A stretch of DNA of 64,000 nt, from positions 142,747,501-142,811,500 of the forward strand of contig CM032229.1 in assembly GCA_019009955.1 (NCBI GenBank), read 5' to 3'. This stretch comes from Riptortus pedestris. Its lineage: Eukaryota; Arthropoda; Insecta; Hemiptera; Alydidae. Position 1 is the first letter of the stretch. The number at the start of each line of letters is the position of its first letter. The position numbers and the translations under genes were made by a program. Of this stretch, positions 22,601-32,194 are shown in pieces. The notes beneath the pieces are model-generated. The model was not told the DNA's origin and did not search any database. It was given only the letters and a program-made list of their open reading frames with translations.

Positions 22601-25097
22601 TAAATACGTAACATTCAGTTTTAATTTATTGGTATTTTGTTATTAGACTTAAATGTATTAAAGGATGGCATGCTTTATAAATGATTAGAAATTTCCCACC
22701 TTAAAGAGACAATGTACCTGATCATAGTATACTATAAATATTTCTTAACCGATTTTTTGACAAATATGTAATTTGTAGCGAATATGTAGTTTTATTTAAC
22801 AGTTGAATGTTTTTGATAGCATTCGTCTTGTGTATAAAATCAACCTTCCGACATGAAATTCTTTTATTTATTATTAAACAAAGAATATTTTTTAATACAT
22901 TTAACACAGTCGGCCAGTACTTTAAAGAGTTTGGCTCCAAGAAACAGTACGCCTCTCTCGAAATATTTATGATTGTGGTTTGAGGGATTGAAGCATATTC
23001 TTGTATCTTGATTTATGATTATGTGTAATACTATTTCAGTAAAACAAGTTCATGTTTTGTTTCACAAACAGTATTGTTTGATACATATATATTGAAAAAG
23101 AAGTTATTACTTTTGGGGCCGTTAAAAAGTAGACGGCAGGAATCTCTAGACTTTCTGTGGAATATAAACCTTATTGCTCTCTTCTTTAGGGTAGCTCTGT
23201 AATAGTGATTTAAATAGTGGAGATGGATATATAATACACCTCGATCCCCACTAGCCCGATTCAAGATGATATATTAATTCCATAATTCAATTTAAATGAT
23301 CGATTCTAAAGGTCTTTTTCTTCCTCAGGTGACAATCTTGAGCCTACTTTGCCTGTTGGGATTGGGGCATAGCTTCCCCCAGCACAGCGACGAGGCAGCC
23401 CAGTACAGCAGCGAGGTTGGAGGCCACTACGATGAAGGTGGATACGACGCAGCATCTGCCGAGTCCTTCGAGGAGAACGAGCAGCAGGACCTGGGCTACG
23501 AGGCCGCCCCTCAGCCGCCCCACAGCTACCACGAGGAGGTGAGAGCCCACCTTCCGGCAGAGGAAGGGGTGGTAGCTCTGCACGCAGACAGCGGCGAGTA
23601 TCATCAGAACAGCTTCGACACCGCCGAGATCGGAGGCAACTATCAGATCGACCATCAGCTCCAGGGACATGCAGATGCACCAGCCAGCGTTGAGCCAACC
23701 AAGGATGAACATCACGATGTTGACTACCACGTAAGTGTTTAAAGCCAGCTATAACGTTTCAGGGATCTCTCGTGTAACGATAAAAAGTCCGTCACGCAAG
23801 TGCTGTGTAAATTAAGCAGATATCCTTAGGGAAGCTTAACAATAGATAACAATCTATACTGGTAACACAACACCATCGTCAATATTAACTGAATAAATAC
23901 AAACGATAGTAAGAAACCATCCGACTGGAAGCGCCTGAAAGCAAACATGGCAGCCAACCTCTCACCGGAAAGAAAAACAATTACAGAAATATATCAGAAT
24001 ATAACATATTAATTTCATTGATAACTATTTAATCTAGTACTGTTATTTATAAAGAATCAGAATAATTTCTATCCCAATCAATCAAATTTTAGTAATCCAA
24101 GAACTTAACTGGGGGAGGGGGGGTATCACCAGAACATATTTGCATGTATCTCGAATAATAAAAGAGTATTGTTTATGTAACATCAGTAGAAGTGCGGGTT
24201 GCTGAAGGCTGATAAATTCAAATATCTCGAATAATATTCAAGATAGAGAATTAATGTATGTAACAATAAAATAGTACTTTTAATTTACAAGAAATGTTGC
24301 TCCTATACAATTTTTCGATTCCACGTTTAGTAACGGAGATATTTCGAATTATCGAAACCCCCCCTCCCACTGGTCCGATTTCAGCCATTAATGAACTTGA
24401 TCTTTCGTTTTACATAAAACGTTTACATATCGAGTTTGGTAACCATCCAACAAAAATTGCGACCGCTAGAGCGTTAACACAGAAATATATATACAGGGTG
24501 TCCCAAGTTCCCGTGCCACCCCCCTTATAAAATCTCCAATTTTATTAATACAATGCTGAGGACTTGTTGTACCAGAATTGGGACCTCTGAAGAATCTTTT
24601 CAGTCCATATTCAACATCCTAACCTTCCCCAGTACTTCTCCAGTAACCATAACTTTGGAATTTCCAATAGACTGCACTACCTTTTATGGCAGATTCTTCT
24701 AGAATATCAAATTCTAAAACGAGTTTATATCGGCTATTTAACGATATGTAGATACATTAATTGGCATATTACAAGTAAATTGTTTATATGAAACCAAATT
24801 ATTTTGTGTATTCTATTATGTTTTTTCTTGACATTTAATGGAAATAAATACATTTTATTGCAGGCACACCCCAAATACTCCTTCAAGTACGGAGTCCAAG
24901 ACCACCACACTGGAGACATGAAGTCAGTCCAGGAAGAGAGGGACGGCGACAAAGTGCGAGGTGAGTACAGCCTGGTCGAACCCGACGGCAGTATCAGGAC
25001 TGTCAAATACACAGCCGACAAGCACACAGGCTTCAACGCCGTAGTACACAAGCATGTAGGGGCAAAGCTGGCTGATGTAACAGGTATCGATTACTGA
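10435..25097 (+). CDS. Cuticular protein with RR-2 chitin-binding domain
   Basis: Structural protein of the insect cuticle; RR-2 proteins bind chitin and are usually found in hard cuticle. Coding exons are 10435-10449 (donor GTAGGC), 23329-23730 (donor GTAAGT) and 24864-25097 (TGA), all phase 0, giving 216 residues. Residues 1 to about 20 are a signal peptide (MAVSK from exon 1, then the hydrophobic [13 protein letters not shown]). Exon 2 (residues 6-139) is rich in Glu, Asp and His and has no known fold. Exon 3 carries the extended Rebers-Riddiford consensus at about residues 142-202: [20 protein letters not shown] (172-181) and GFNAVV. An intron within the first few signal-peptide codons is usual for the family. 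Intron 1 is 12.9 kb, intron 2 is 1.1 kb and holds a rolling-circle element. The coding exons are far more GC-rich than their surroundings. The family is certain; the exact member is not identified. Confidence 0.93.
12502..12819 (-). CDS. Possible small membrane protein ORF (unrecognised)
   Basis: A 105-codon open frame. It has a basic Ser/Thr-rich N-terminal half and one hydrophobic segment ([18 protein letters not shown]) followed by a basic patch. That layout would suit a small single-pass membrane or mitochondrial protein. I recognise no family. The C-terminal part runs through a short (TA)n repeat (YIYI), which counts against it. An overlapping frame on the + strand (12647-12868) is equally open, so chance is quite possible. 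Confidence 0.15.
   Translation of the reverse strand: MKHLMSIRNILKNNCSMSSIWATSAVVSCVKSAVSKNDSEQRTSTDHENSRKQFIGTTQLTLIFTGVSVFGAVLLLLRIHNRTRSIIYIYICLFAPRQLRFRGGC
13097..13734 (+). mobile_element. Rolling-circle (HINE-like) element
   Basis: Forward copy with a diverged 5' end (TCCATCACGCTGGAGCTGCG, then AAGCAGATTTCCC) and an intact 3' end (CAATAGCTGATTTCCCTTAA, then GGGAAATCTGCTAAAA). A long (TA)n tract lies at about 13562-13607. The core TTAACGAACATGGTC and TATCGAGTTTGGTA blocks are present. It lies inside intron 1 of the cuticle gene, in the gene's orientation. Confidence 0.85.
15016..15212 (+). repeat. tRNA-derived SINE copy (reference copy for the window)
   Basis: The 5' head reads GGGGCTCAGGTTAGCCATGT, with an A-box-like TTAGCCATGTGAG. 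A B-box-like GCGAGTTCGGTTC lies about 50 bases downstream, the spacing expected of a tRNA-derived RNA polymerase III promoter. The body contains AGGAATTTATTTAAT, CACCCTGGCTAGAAAAG and CCCAATTAGCCTTAGTAGC and ends near GGTAAATAA. The B box in minus-strand copies elsewhere (GGGAATCGAAC complement) is closer to consensus. Confidence 0.8.
15585..15830 (+). mobile_element. Rolling-circle (HINE-like) element, internal fragment
   Basis: Contains the family core in forward orientation: ACTCATAATAACGAAGATGT, a C-rich stretch, CCAATTTCAACATTATC, AATCGAATTTGGTAAATATC and GTGTTAGCAGACAAG. A decayed version of the 3' CCTCATTTTCGTC block follows at about 15818. Ends are not intact. Confidence 0.55.
16350..16452 (+). 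mobile_element. Rolling-circle (HINE-like) element, 3' end fragment
   Basis: Matches only the last 100 bp of the family: CATTTTCGTCTTCTCCTAGG, TAGGATAAATGGACATT, GACCTCACAGCTGATTTCCC. The terminal palindrome is broken after TTTCCCTTTAG. Confidence 0.6.
17545..17870. other. GC-rich island, function unknown
   Basis: About 325 bp of markedly GC- and CpG-rich sequence in an AT-rich intron. Overlapping frames are open on both strands (17557-17865 + and 17663-18094 -). That is expected when stop codons are scarce, and neither translation resembles a known protein. It could be an enhancer, a decayed exon or an imported fragment. Confidence 0.4.
18187..18660 (+). pseudogene. LINE (Jockey/I-like) pol C-terminal fragment with 3' tail
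   Basis: The + strand encodes a decayed non-LTR retrotransposon C-terminus. It opens with PDDWKREIQ, and after a frameshift near 18230 continues RWKSDWSN. At about 18345-18500 it reads RIGHSKLTH, then [17 protein letters not shown] and [11 protein letters not shown] before a stop. The R-x-GHS/T-x-LTH and C-x2-C-x3..HxLxxC pattern is the zinc-knuckle-like C-terminal end of Jockey/CR1/I-type pol proteins. An AATAATAAAATAAATAAAAG tail near 18635-18657 marks the 3' end. It is 5'-truncated and inactive. Confidence 0.75.
23783..24494 (+). mobile_element. Rolling-circle (HINE-like) element, 3'-truncated, in cuticle intron 2
   Basis: Forward copy starting AAAAAGTCCGTCACGCAAG, then TTAAGCAGATATCC, with the core ACGGAGATATTTCGAATT and GCGACCGCTAGAGCGTTAAC near 24460. 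It stops in a short TATATA tract at about 24490, lacking the 3' palindrome. Immediately after it is CAGGGTGTCCCAAGTTCCCG, which looks like the end of an unrelated repeat. The truncated 3' end is about 370 bp before the acceptor of exon 3. Confidence 0.75.
24494..24680 (+). repeat. Unclassified repeat fragment beginning CAGGGTGTCCC
   Basis: CAGGGTGTCCCAAGTTCCCG resembles the terminus of many non-autonomous insect transposons. It follows a TATATA run at the truncated end of the preceding element. No second end or target-site duplication could be found, so class and extent are uncertain. Confidence 0.3.
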
Positions 25098-25243
25098 ACA
25101 ATCAAGTCTGAAGATGAAAAGTCAAGCGAAAGTAATGTGTTCCTCTGAAGAGGACATGATGTTTCAAACAACCAAGTCGTAAATAGTGTATATATTACTT
25201 AAATCTTTAGTTGTATAAAGTTCCCTTAAATGTACCAAAGTTC

Positions 25244-25249
25244 ATTAAA
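25244..25249 (+). terminator. Candidate polyadenylation signal of the cuticle gene
   Basis: ATTAAA about 150 bases after the stop codon, followed by A-rich sequence. It is the commonest variant of AATAAA. No better signal was seen nearer to the stop. Confidence 0.4.
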
Positions 25250-25259
25250 AAATAATAAT

Positions 25260-28200
25260 AATATAATAACCCACTTAAGAATACGTTACATGATATGTGA
25301 TATTTTCCCAATATAGAATACTAAGAAATATTACTCAGCCTGAAATGACAGAATATTTTATCTAAAATGTTTCTATTGGCAAAATCGTTTTACGGATACC
25401 ATTTTGAGATAACAGTATTACTGTAAATTATGAAAATTTAATGAAGAATTCAAAAATAAGTACATGAAGCCCACTAAATATTACAACATAGAGCTCTCGA
25501 CTATGAAAATGGTTGACTATTTTAGATTTTAAATGGTTGAAAAAAAAATTAACAAAATATATAAAAAAACACAGTAAATAATGTATATCCAAAAAAACGC
25601 TTTATCTGTATATACATAATTTTGAAAACTATTATAAGTTCAAGAATCAAATCGAACGTTTGAAACTTGATAACATATTTCTTAAAAGCTATTAGACTAT
25701 CGTCTTCAAAGACATTTGAATAACAGTGTGTACATTTCTTAACTGAATGAAACAACTTAAATTCCAAAAATTCTTTCTTGAAATAGTTTCAATTTCAACT
25801 AAATAGGTTAAAATTTTGAAGGACTGAGATTCAAAGTTTGTCTTTGTATTTTATACTACCTCTATGTAGAATTTATTAAATATTTTAACGATAAGACATA
25901 AACCGATATCTGAATTTTTTATTTTTAAGACGCTAATTGCATTAAAATATTGCCACATGCTTGACAAAAATGCAGTTTAAAAAAAAATTAAATGACAGTC
26001 ATCTGAGTAATCTAGTCTGCAGAGTCTAATAAAATGTTGAAAATTAATTATTTTAAGAAGTAAAACTAACATGAATGTTGACTTTATAAAAAACTAATAT
26101 TTTAATTCATAATACTAATAACTACAAAAATACTTTCACTATAATTCATAATGCTAATTATAATAAACAAAAATATTTCAAAGTAACTTGATGGATGATG
26201 GGAAATTTTTTTGGGGTCCTTCGACATTTGCAAGAGTATTTAAAATTTTACTGCACACAAAAATAGAGGTAGGAGATATGATGATGACTTTTTTTGATTA
26301 TATGGGCATTTGTTTATCGGGAAATTTGTTTTTTCAAATAGTACATTTGGCCAGCCTTTTAGTCTGATCAGGGGCCTAAAAAAGTAAAATATTTATTTCG
26401 TCATTATTCCATATAATGCAATTAGATAGCTTAGTAAACTGATTGTACTAGTGTAATAGAACAATCTACTTGTATTTAGGGCCAACTCAATCCTGGTGTG
26501 AACATAATCACATAAATGGCACCTCTATTTAAAAAGGAACTCTAAAATATTTCTTAAATCATCCACAATGTTGACAATTTGGATCTAGCTAAGCTTTAAA
26601 TCAACCGAAATATCATCTCTCTCAAGAACATAGATAAAGATTTTTCAAAAATTAATGTAATGCAGAGCATTTCAATAATCAGAAAACGCAAATGCTGGCA
26701 GAAACTACTCTTTTTGTACGAAAAAGTGAATACAATAATCAGTAAAATCCATTTGATAGCCGTAAAAAATCCTTTCTTGTATTACGTTTTAGATGAAATT
26801 ATTATCAGAGTAAATCACAACTACTAATTTAAGTGAAAAATAATACACCCAAACGAAAAAAGAAAATCGTTTTCGAATTTGGGTACGAGTTTTTTTTTTT
26901 TTTTTGTTATTGCTGTATTATTTTCACTGAGATGTGATAAATACAAAAGATCGTATACAATCAATCGTTTAATTCCGAATGTATATTTAAGTATTAATAA
27001 AAAGCAATACTATAATTATTAGCATTATTTACTAGAGGTTATTACTGGATTGATTAAAGGAAGATATTGCTTTTATATTAAGAGACAAATTTCTGAAGTC
27101 TGCTAAGATCCAATTCTGAAGCATTTATTAGTTGAAGGCTACAAAATTCAAAAACAAGTTATAATTTAATTTTTGGATACTTATTACATAATACAAGGAA
27201 TTATAAACATTTGGTAAGGTACTTGTTCATATCTTTTTGCATTATATAGATACGCAGTTTACTGAATAGCCATTTACACAAAATTAAGTCTGAATTCAAC
27301 TTTAAGTTGGAAATTTTCTGCCTCCGTATATTCGGAAACATCCCGAAAACTCTTACGATACAGTTACGTCACTTGGAAAGATGCATACTCATTCATGCAG
27401 GGGAAATATTTCCTCGTCGCGTCGTTACAAAACATGGATAAAAAGCCATTGCCGAAAATGCTTTTCTTCCTCGACTTGGAGGCATCACGTTCAAAATGCA
27501 AGGCTTCGGCCAGACAGTCTTGATCTGGGTGAAGGGATTCGCTCTCCGTTTCCGGTCAGACGTGTCAAAAGAAATACTCTAAGCCCTGCATTCTTCCTCT
27601 TCCTCCCAGAGGGCGCCAAGCGAGTTATGTGACAGATCATGGATCTGCCATCGGCGATATGGTTTAATAAACGGCCGCTGGAAAAGCAATATGGTTCCGC
27701 CAGTGGATTTCCGAAACGAATTAAATCCGACGTTTTTTTCGGTACGTCTTGTGTCATTTGCAGAGCTATTAAAGAAGTGGAAAACCAATATAATGGAAAA
27801 CTATGGATAAAAGCGTGAAGGTATTTGAAGATACGGTCCATTAAACCTTAACTATTTTCTACCAGAAAGATTTTCCAATCCTTGTTCAGTTAATGATATT
27901 TGTATTGTTAGCGTCATTTCATTTTTACAACTCTATTATGAGTTAAAGTTCGTTTTAAATTAGTATAATAAAATATCTTTATATTCTGCTAACTTAGCGA
28001 ACCTGACTTTAATAATCCTTTACTATAGAGTAAATTAAGCGAAATAAATCCAAATAATAGTAATAAAAAGAATTGTTGTGTCAATAATAATTCTGTATGT
28101 CTTATGTAACTTCTCTTCATCACAATATTAATTAAGACATGAAAAAGTCATAAATATATATTGAGAAATACATTAATTAATTTATAATGACCATATTAAA

Positions 28201-29425
28201 GGAAGAGAACCCATTTACTTGAGATATGTAAAGTTTTGATGTGAGAATGAAGTATTGTACAACTTGGGAATAACTAACTGAATTCATGTTTATTAAAAAT
28301 CGAGTTTACTAAAACCCGTGCTTAACCGAATTCTGTTCTGCATATTTTATTACTACCCTTAAATGGTGTTTTTCTTATAAAAATAGTCTGTATTTAAACT
28401 TTTATAAGTTGTGTTTATTTAAAAACGGCGTTGCAAATGAAATAAAAGAGCCTTACAAAATGTGTATACTTTGACTAGACGAACTAATTTAGCAAAATTA
28501 AAAATATTCATGAATTTTCTTTCGACAATGGTACTCTGTTTGATATTTATCATTCATATTCCGATTATAATAACATTAATCGAAAACATATTGTAGGTTA
28601 ACAACGGCATTGTACATAAAACGGCATTCATGTAGAAGTACGGCAGAATTTGTTCGGTAATAAATGCCAAAATAAGGTTCACTGGCCACCATTGGTAATT
28701 TACACTCGTGGTAATAAAGAGACGAATATCGAACAATAAGGTTACTAGTCCAATAATGTAAATTCAGACCGTGTATTACAGTTACTGTCAAGTCTATGTA
28801 TATTTTAATGTTGAGTGCATTTACAATTTACTTAACTGTTAAAATGGAACAAACTATTTCTGTTAAAGAATACCAATGTATTTTTAAACTCATTGTATTA
28901 GCCTTCGTCGGGGAAAACGTTTTGTTACTCGATGATGATTATATTTAATTTTAATTTAACTCTGCATTTATTTATTTTGTTCTTATTTATCTTATTGAAT
29001 CTTAAATACTTGCAACTAATAGCTGATAATATCACACATTATTTGCATGATTGCACAATTCACTAACTGTTTAGAACAGTACAAATTACTATTTATATAA
29101 AAATACAAAAAAAAAGTGTGAAAAAAGCTTTTAGAAACACGACTGCTGTTTATATAGGTGTAAATATGTGTTTGTTTATTTGAATGTTTGCGATAAGCTA
29201 TAATTAAGGAGTTACATGTAGAAATTGTATTTATAATATTTTTCTTATTTTGTAATTATTTTTTTACATTTTGTACATTTGAAATAAAGTGTATTCTATT
29301 ATTGACTTGACGACCATTTCCTTACTTCCAATGCTCTCTTACTTATAGATTTTCGCAACTATAAAATTGCTAAGTCTATATACAAGAAAAATAATAGCAA
29401 TATGATAGAAACTGATGACCTAAGG
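25260..29425. other. Intergenic, no gene recognised
   Basis: Very AT-rich sequence with poly(A)/poly(T) runs. A somewhat GC-richer patch at 27370-27850 has open frames on both strands (for example 27491-27841 on the - strand), but the translation matches no family I know and lacks coding character. No repeat family members were seen before the rolling-circle element at 29430. Confidence 0.5.
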
Positions 29426-29429
29426 AATA

Positions 29430-30369
29430 AAAATTCGTCACGCAAGGGCTTGGGTATATTAAGCATATTTCCCAGGTGCTTATATGACACACTACTACTG
29501 ACCTGATCTTATCATATACATTCTATTTCTAAATAAAAAGTCAAAGGAGTAGGATTAGAAGATTACTGAAGGCTGAACTCGCTTAGTTTTTGAGTTAATA
29601 AAACATTTGTTGAGCATCAATAGTTTTACAAGATTGGATCTACATCATTTTTCGATAGGACTCATAATAACGAAGATACGAGTATTTTGAATTTTCGACA
29701 CATCCCCCATCCCCTCATTCCTGGTCCGATTTCAATCATTAACGAATATGACCTTTAGCCTTAAGTAAAACTGTTGAATATCGAGTAAATATAGCATAAA
29801 CATTTTCGAGTCAAGGAATAAAATATTGAAGACATCATCACAAAACGATAATTAAAAAAAAAAATGAAAATTTTGCACGAACGCCATTGACTTTATCTCC
29901 TAGATAGGATCGATAGACTTTGGAGAAACTCAACGGAAGGATCAAAAAGGTCAAACACCTCCACTCTTAATACTTCTTTATTACAGGCAAAGTACTTTCG
30001 GGGCGAACCGTCCCATCATCAGTACTCTGCGACACAACATTATACTTCCAAAAACATGTAATATATATGAATAAATAAATAAATAAATGTAAAAGTCAAC
30101 AAAGGTAGTCAAATATTAAAAACATTTAAAAAACAAACAAAAAAGGATATAAAACGCAATGCAACACTTATGACTAAAACATTACAAATAAATAAATATT
30201 AAAAGCAATAAATAACAAAATAATTAGGAGATGGAGAGGAACTGACATCTCCGGCGAGACTGGGAGCCTACACGGGCCAGGGCAGATACTGCAGAGGACG
30301 TTTGGAGAAAATGTTCCGAAATTCGCATCAAGAGTTCAACCTAAATAAATGATTTTTAATCTTCTAAAA
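29430..30369 (+). mobile_element. Rolling-circle (HINE-like) element interrupted by a Penelope-like insertion
   Basis: Forward copy with 5' end AAAATTCGTCACGCAAGGGC and degraded 3' end GATTTTTAATCTTCTAAAA. Core blocks ACTCATAATAACGAAGATAC and CATTAACGAATATGACC are present. The conserved 3' block (GGTAGGATCGATGGACATTT in other copies) is split at 29928 by a 372 bp insertion and resumes at 30301. Confidence 0.75.
29929..30300 (-). mobile_element. Penelope-like insertion with hammerhead-like motif
   Basis: Flanked by a perfect 10 bp direct repeat TTTGGAGAAA (29919-29928 and 30301-30310), which is a target-site duplication inside the older rolling-circle element. On the - strand it carries CTGATGA (30016-30022), a 6 bp stem with one mismatch, then GAAA (29996-29999). 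This is the core of a hammerhead ribozyme, which Penelope-like retroelements carry in their terminal repeats. The flanks GCAGAGTA and TACTTTGC can pair as stem I, but I see no stem III. No reverse transcriptase remains, so the class is inferred from the motif. Confidence 0.5.
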
Positions 30370-30889
30370 CGAGCTCGACCATTCATCCAGAAATTAAATT
30401 TTCTTTATAAAGTTATCGATTGGATATAGGACCTTCTGTGTGGGGAAGACATGTATTTTTGTATTGTTTGGCAGTTTTAAAGGAACCAATTTTAAATACC
30501 GCACAGACATATTAAGCCGTAGTAAAGTTGCCATTGCAGTTTGATTGAAGTTATTTTTTATTTAGACTTGTAAGTAAGTCGATCCACTTCTTAAATGTGC
30601 GTTTATACGGAAGACAAAAGAGGAATTCACTCGATCCCAAAATTATTCGATCGCCAACTCTCAGTAAAATTCATGATAGGCATTAGCCAGCTATCATAAA
30701 TATGCAGTCTGCAACTTGATGCGTTTCCAGAACTACTTGGCAATCAGATCTGCGCTGAGGCAAGGATAGAGCACTATGAGATCTCTCTCTTTCATTGCAT
30801 AAAAAATTTCTCGAGTATTGAGATACCCAACAAGTGGCAAACACTATTCTTTGTTGAGGGAAGTGCAAGATTTTATTAAACACTAGTAG

Positions 30890-31508
30890 TACCCTGTGCG
30901 CGTTGCTACGCCACCAACTAAAATACTAAATTATGATAAAGATGTACATAATAAAATTTACTCTCAATATCAAATTAAGCATATTTTGTTATGTGCACGT
31001 TTGCCAAAAAACAATAGGAAACGAAATATGTCGATTTTTCATTTCATGCCTCCCTAACAACCCCCACTCCTGTTGGTAACTAAAAATGTTAATTTAGCTT
31101 ATAATCAGGGTGGTGTTAATACCAAATCACATACGGAGTTTCGTTTAATTCGGTTGAGTCTTTTGTGCCATATAAAATTGTTGACTCCCACTATTGTTTT
31201 CAGCGTATAACTCATTTATACTTCGGTATACGACAAAAGAGTGTATTACAAAAGTTACTCTAAATAACAAAATAAACAACTTCTGTTATGTGCATATTTG
31301 CCGAAAAACCAATAGGAGACAAAATATCGCTATTTTTAATTTCAGGCCTCTTATAACCCCCACTCCTGTTCGTCTCACAGAATACAAATATAGCCAGAAA
31401 CCTAGCCTGAGTTAGTAGTAATATACATACCAAGTTTCATAAAATTCGGTTCAGCCGTTTATGAGTCTATAAAGGACATACATACAAACATTCATTTTTA
31501 TATATAAG
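30890..31508 (+). repeat. Dispersed-type repeat with internal tandem duplication, possibly a LINE/SINE 3' end
   Basis: It starts ACTAGTAGTACCCTGTGCGC and ends with AGTTTCATAAAATTCGGTTC, AGCCGTTTATGAG, ACATACATACAAACATTC and ATATAAGAT. That ending is characteristic of RTE-type 3' tails and dependent SINEs in insects. An internal unit of roughly 150 bp occurs twice, at about 30948-31080 and 31240-31378, sharing TTATGTGCA, CCAATAGGAGAC-like and CCCCCACTCCTGTT blocks. It has no coding potential. Confidence 0.5.
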
Positions 31509-31766
31509 ATTTAGAAACTATATTAGTAGTAAGAAACCCTGAGAAATTATAGACACTAAAAATATACATACATTTTTAAAATATTCAAATTAAATCTATT
31601 TTTACTCTCAACCCGATTTAATTTCTATCCCATGAAACATTAATCTAAGTCTGGTGGTGTGCCACACCTGCTATACAAGTAAGCATTTATTCATGCAAAG
31701 TAATGAAAGCATTGAAAGCACAAGCACATGATTACTCCTACTTGGAAATTTAAAAGCCATTTTAAA

Positions 31767-32194
31767 GAAGGTCCACCACGCAGTGGTTGCGTAAACTAAG
31801 CAGACTTCCCTTGCTGATATGACACAATAATAATCTCATCTCACTATATATTCTCTGATTCAAAGTAAAAATCCGATGACAAGTATGAGCTTACCAAAGA
31901 AGACTGAAAATAAAAATGATTCTATTAATATAAGAGCTAAGACTAAATGAAATAATCAAGTACTGAGCATCCATATTTTAACAAAATTGGTTCTATACAA
32001 TTTTTCAAAAAGTGATAATTTGAAATTTGGACCCCCACCACTCTATGTCTGGCCAGATTACAGCCATTAACAAATATGAGCATTAGAGTTCAATTAAACT
32101 GTTACATATTGAGTACGATGTATGTCAAATAAATATTTTCGAGTCAAAAGTACAACCTCAATAGTTGATTTCTCTAAGGAGAAATATGCTAAAA
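31767..32194 (+). mobile_element. Rolling-circle (HINE-like) element, internally deleted copy
   Basis: Both ends are present but diverged: 5' GGTCCACCACGCAGTGGTTG then AAGCAGACTTCCC; 3' CAATAGTTGATTTCTCTAAG then GAGAAATATGCTAAAA. In the 3' hairpin both arms have changed in a compensatory way (TTTCTCTAAGGAGAAA), so pairing is kept. The microsatellite is missing. Confidence 0.75.

Larger units (their letters stand above)
10450..23328 (+). other. Intron 1 of the cuticular protein gene
   Basis: A 12.9 kb AT-rich intron, donor GTAGGC, acceptor TTCCTCAG. It holds a rolling-circle element (13097-13734), two fragments of the same family (15585-15830 and 16350-16452), a SINE (15016-15212), a LINE 3' fragment (18187-18660) and a GC-rich island (17545-17870). 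A moderately GC-rich stretch at 20880-21310 and another at 21620-21830 contain nothing I can identify. No nested gene is convincing, although 12502-12819 on the - strand is noted as a candidate. Confidence 0.75.

Noticed and set aside
23306..23730. Two long minus-strand ORFs (128-130 codons) opposite cuticle exon 2
   Set aside because: They are antisense shadows of a GC-rich coding exon whose + strand frame continues a signal peptide and splices cleanly to an RR-2 exon.
24294..24530. 78-codon plus-strand ORF in cuticle intron 2
   Set aside because: It translates the conserved core of the rolling-circle element (the [11 protein letters not shown] region), seen with stops in other copies.
27491..27841. 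116-codon minus-strand ORF in the 25-29 kb intergenic region
   Set aside because: No domain, no signal peptide, no splice context, and an overlapping open frame on the other strand; it is probably chance.
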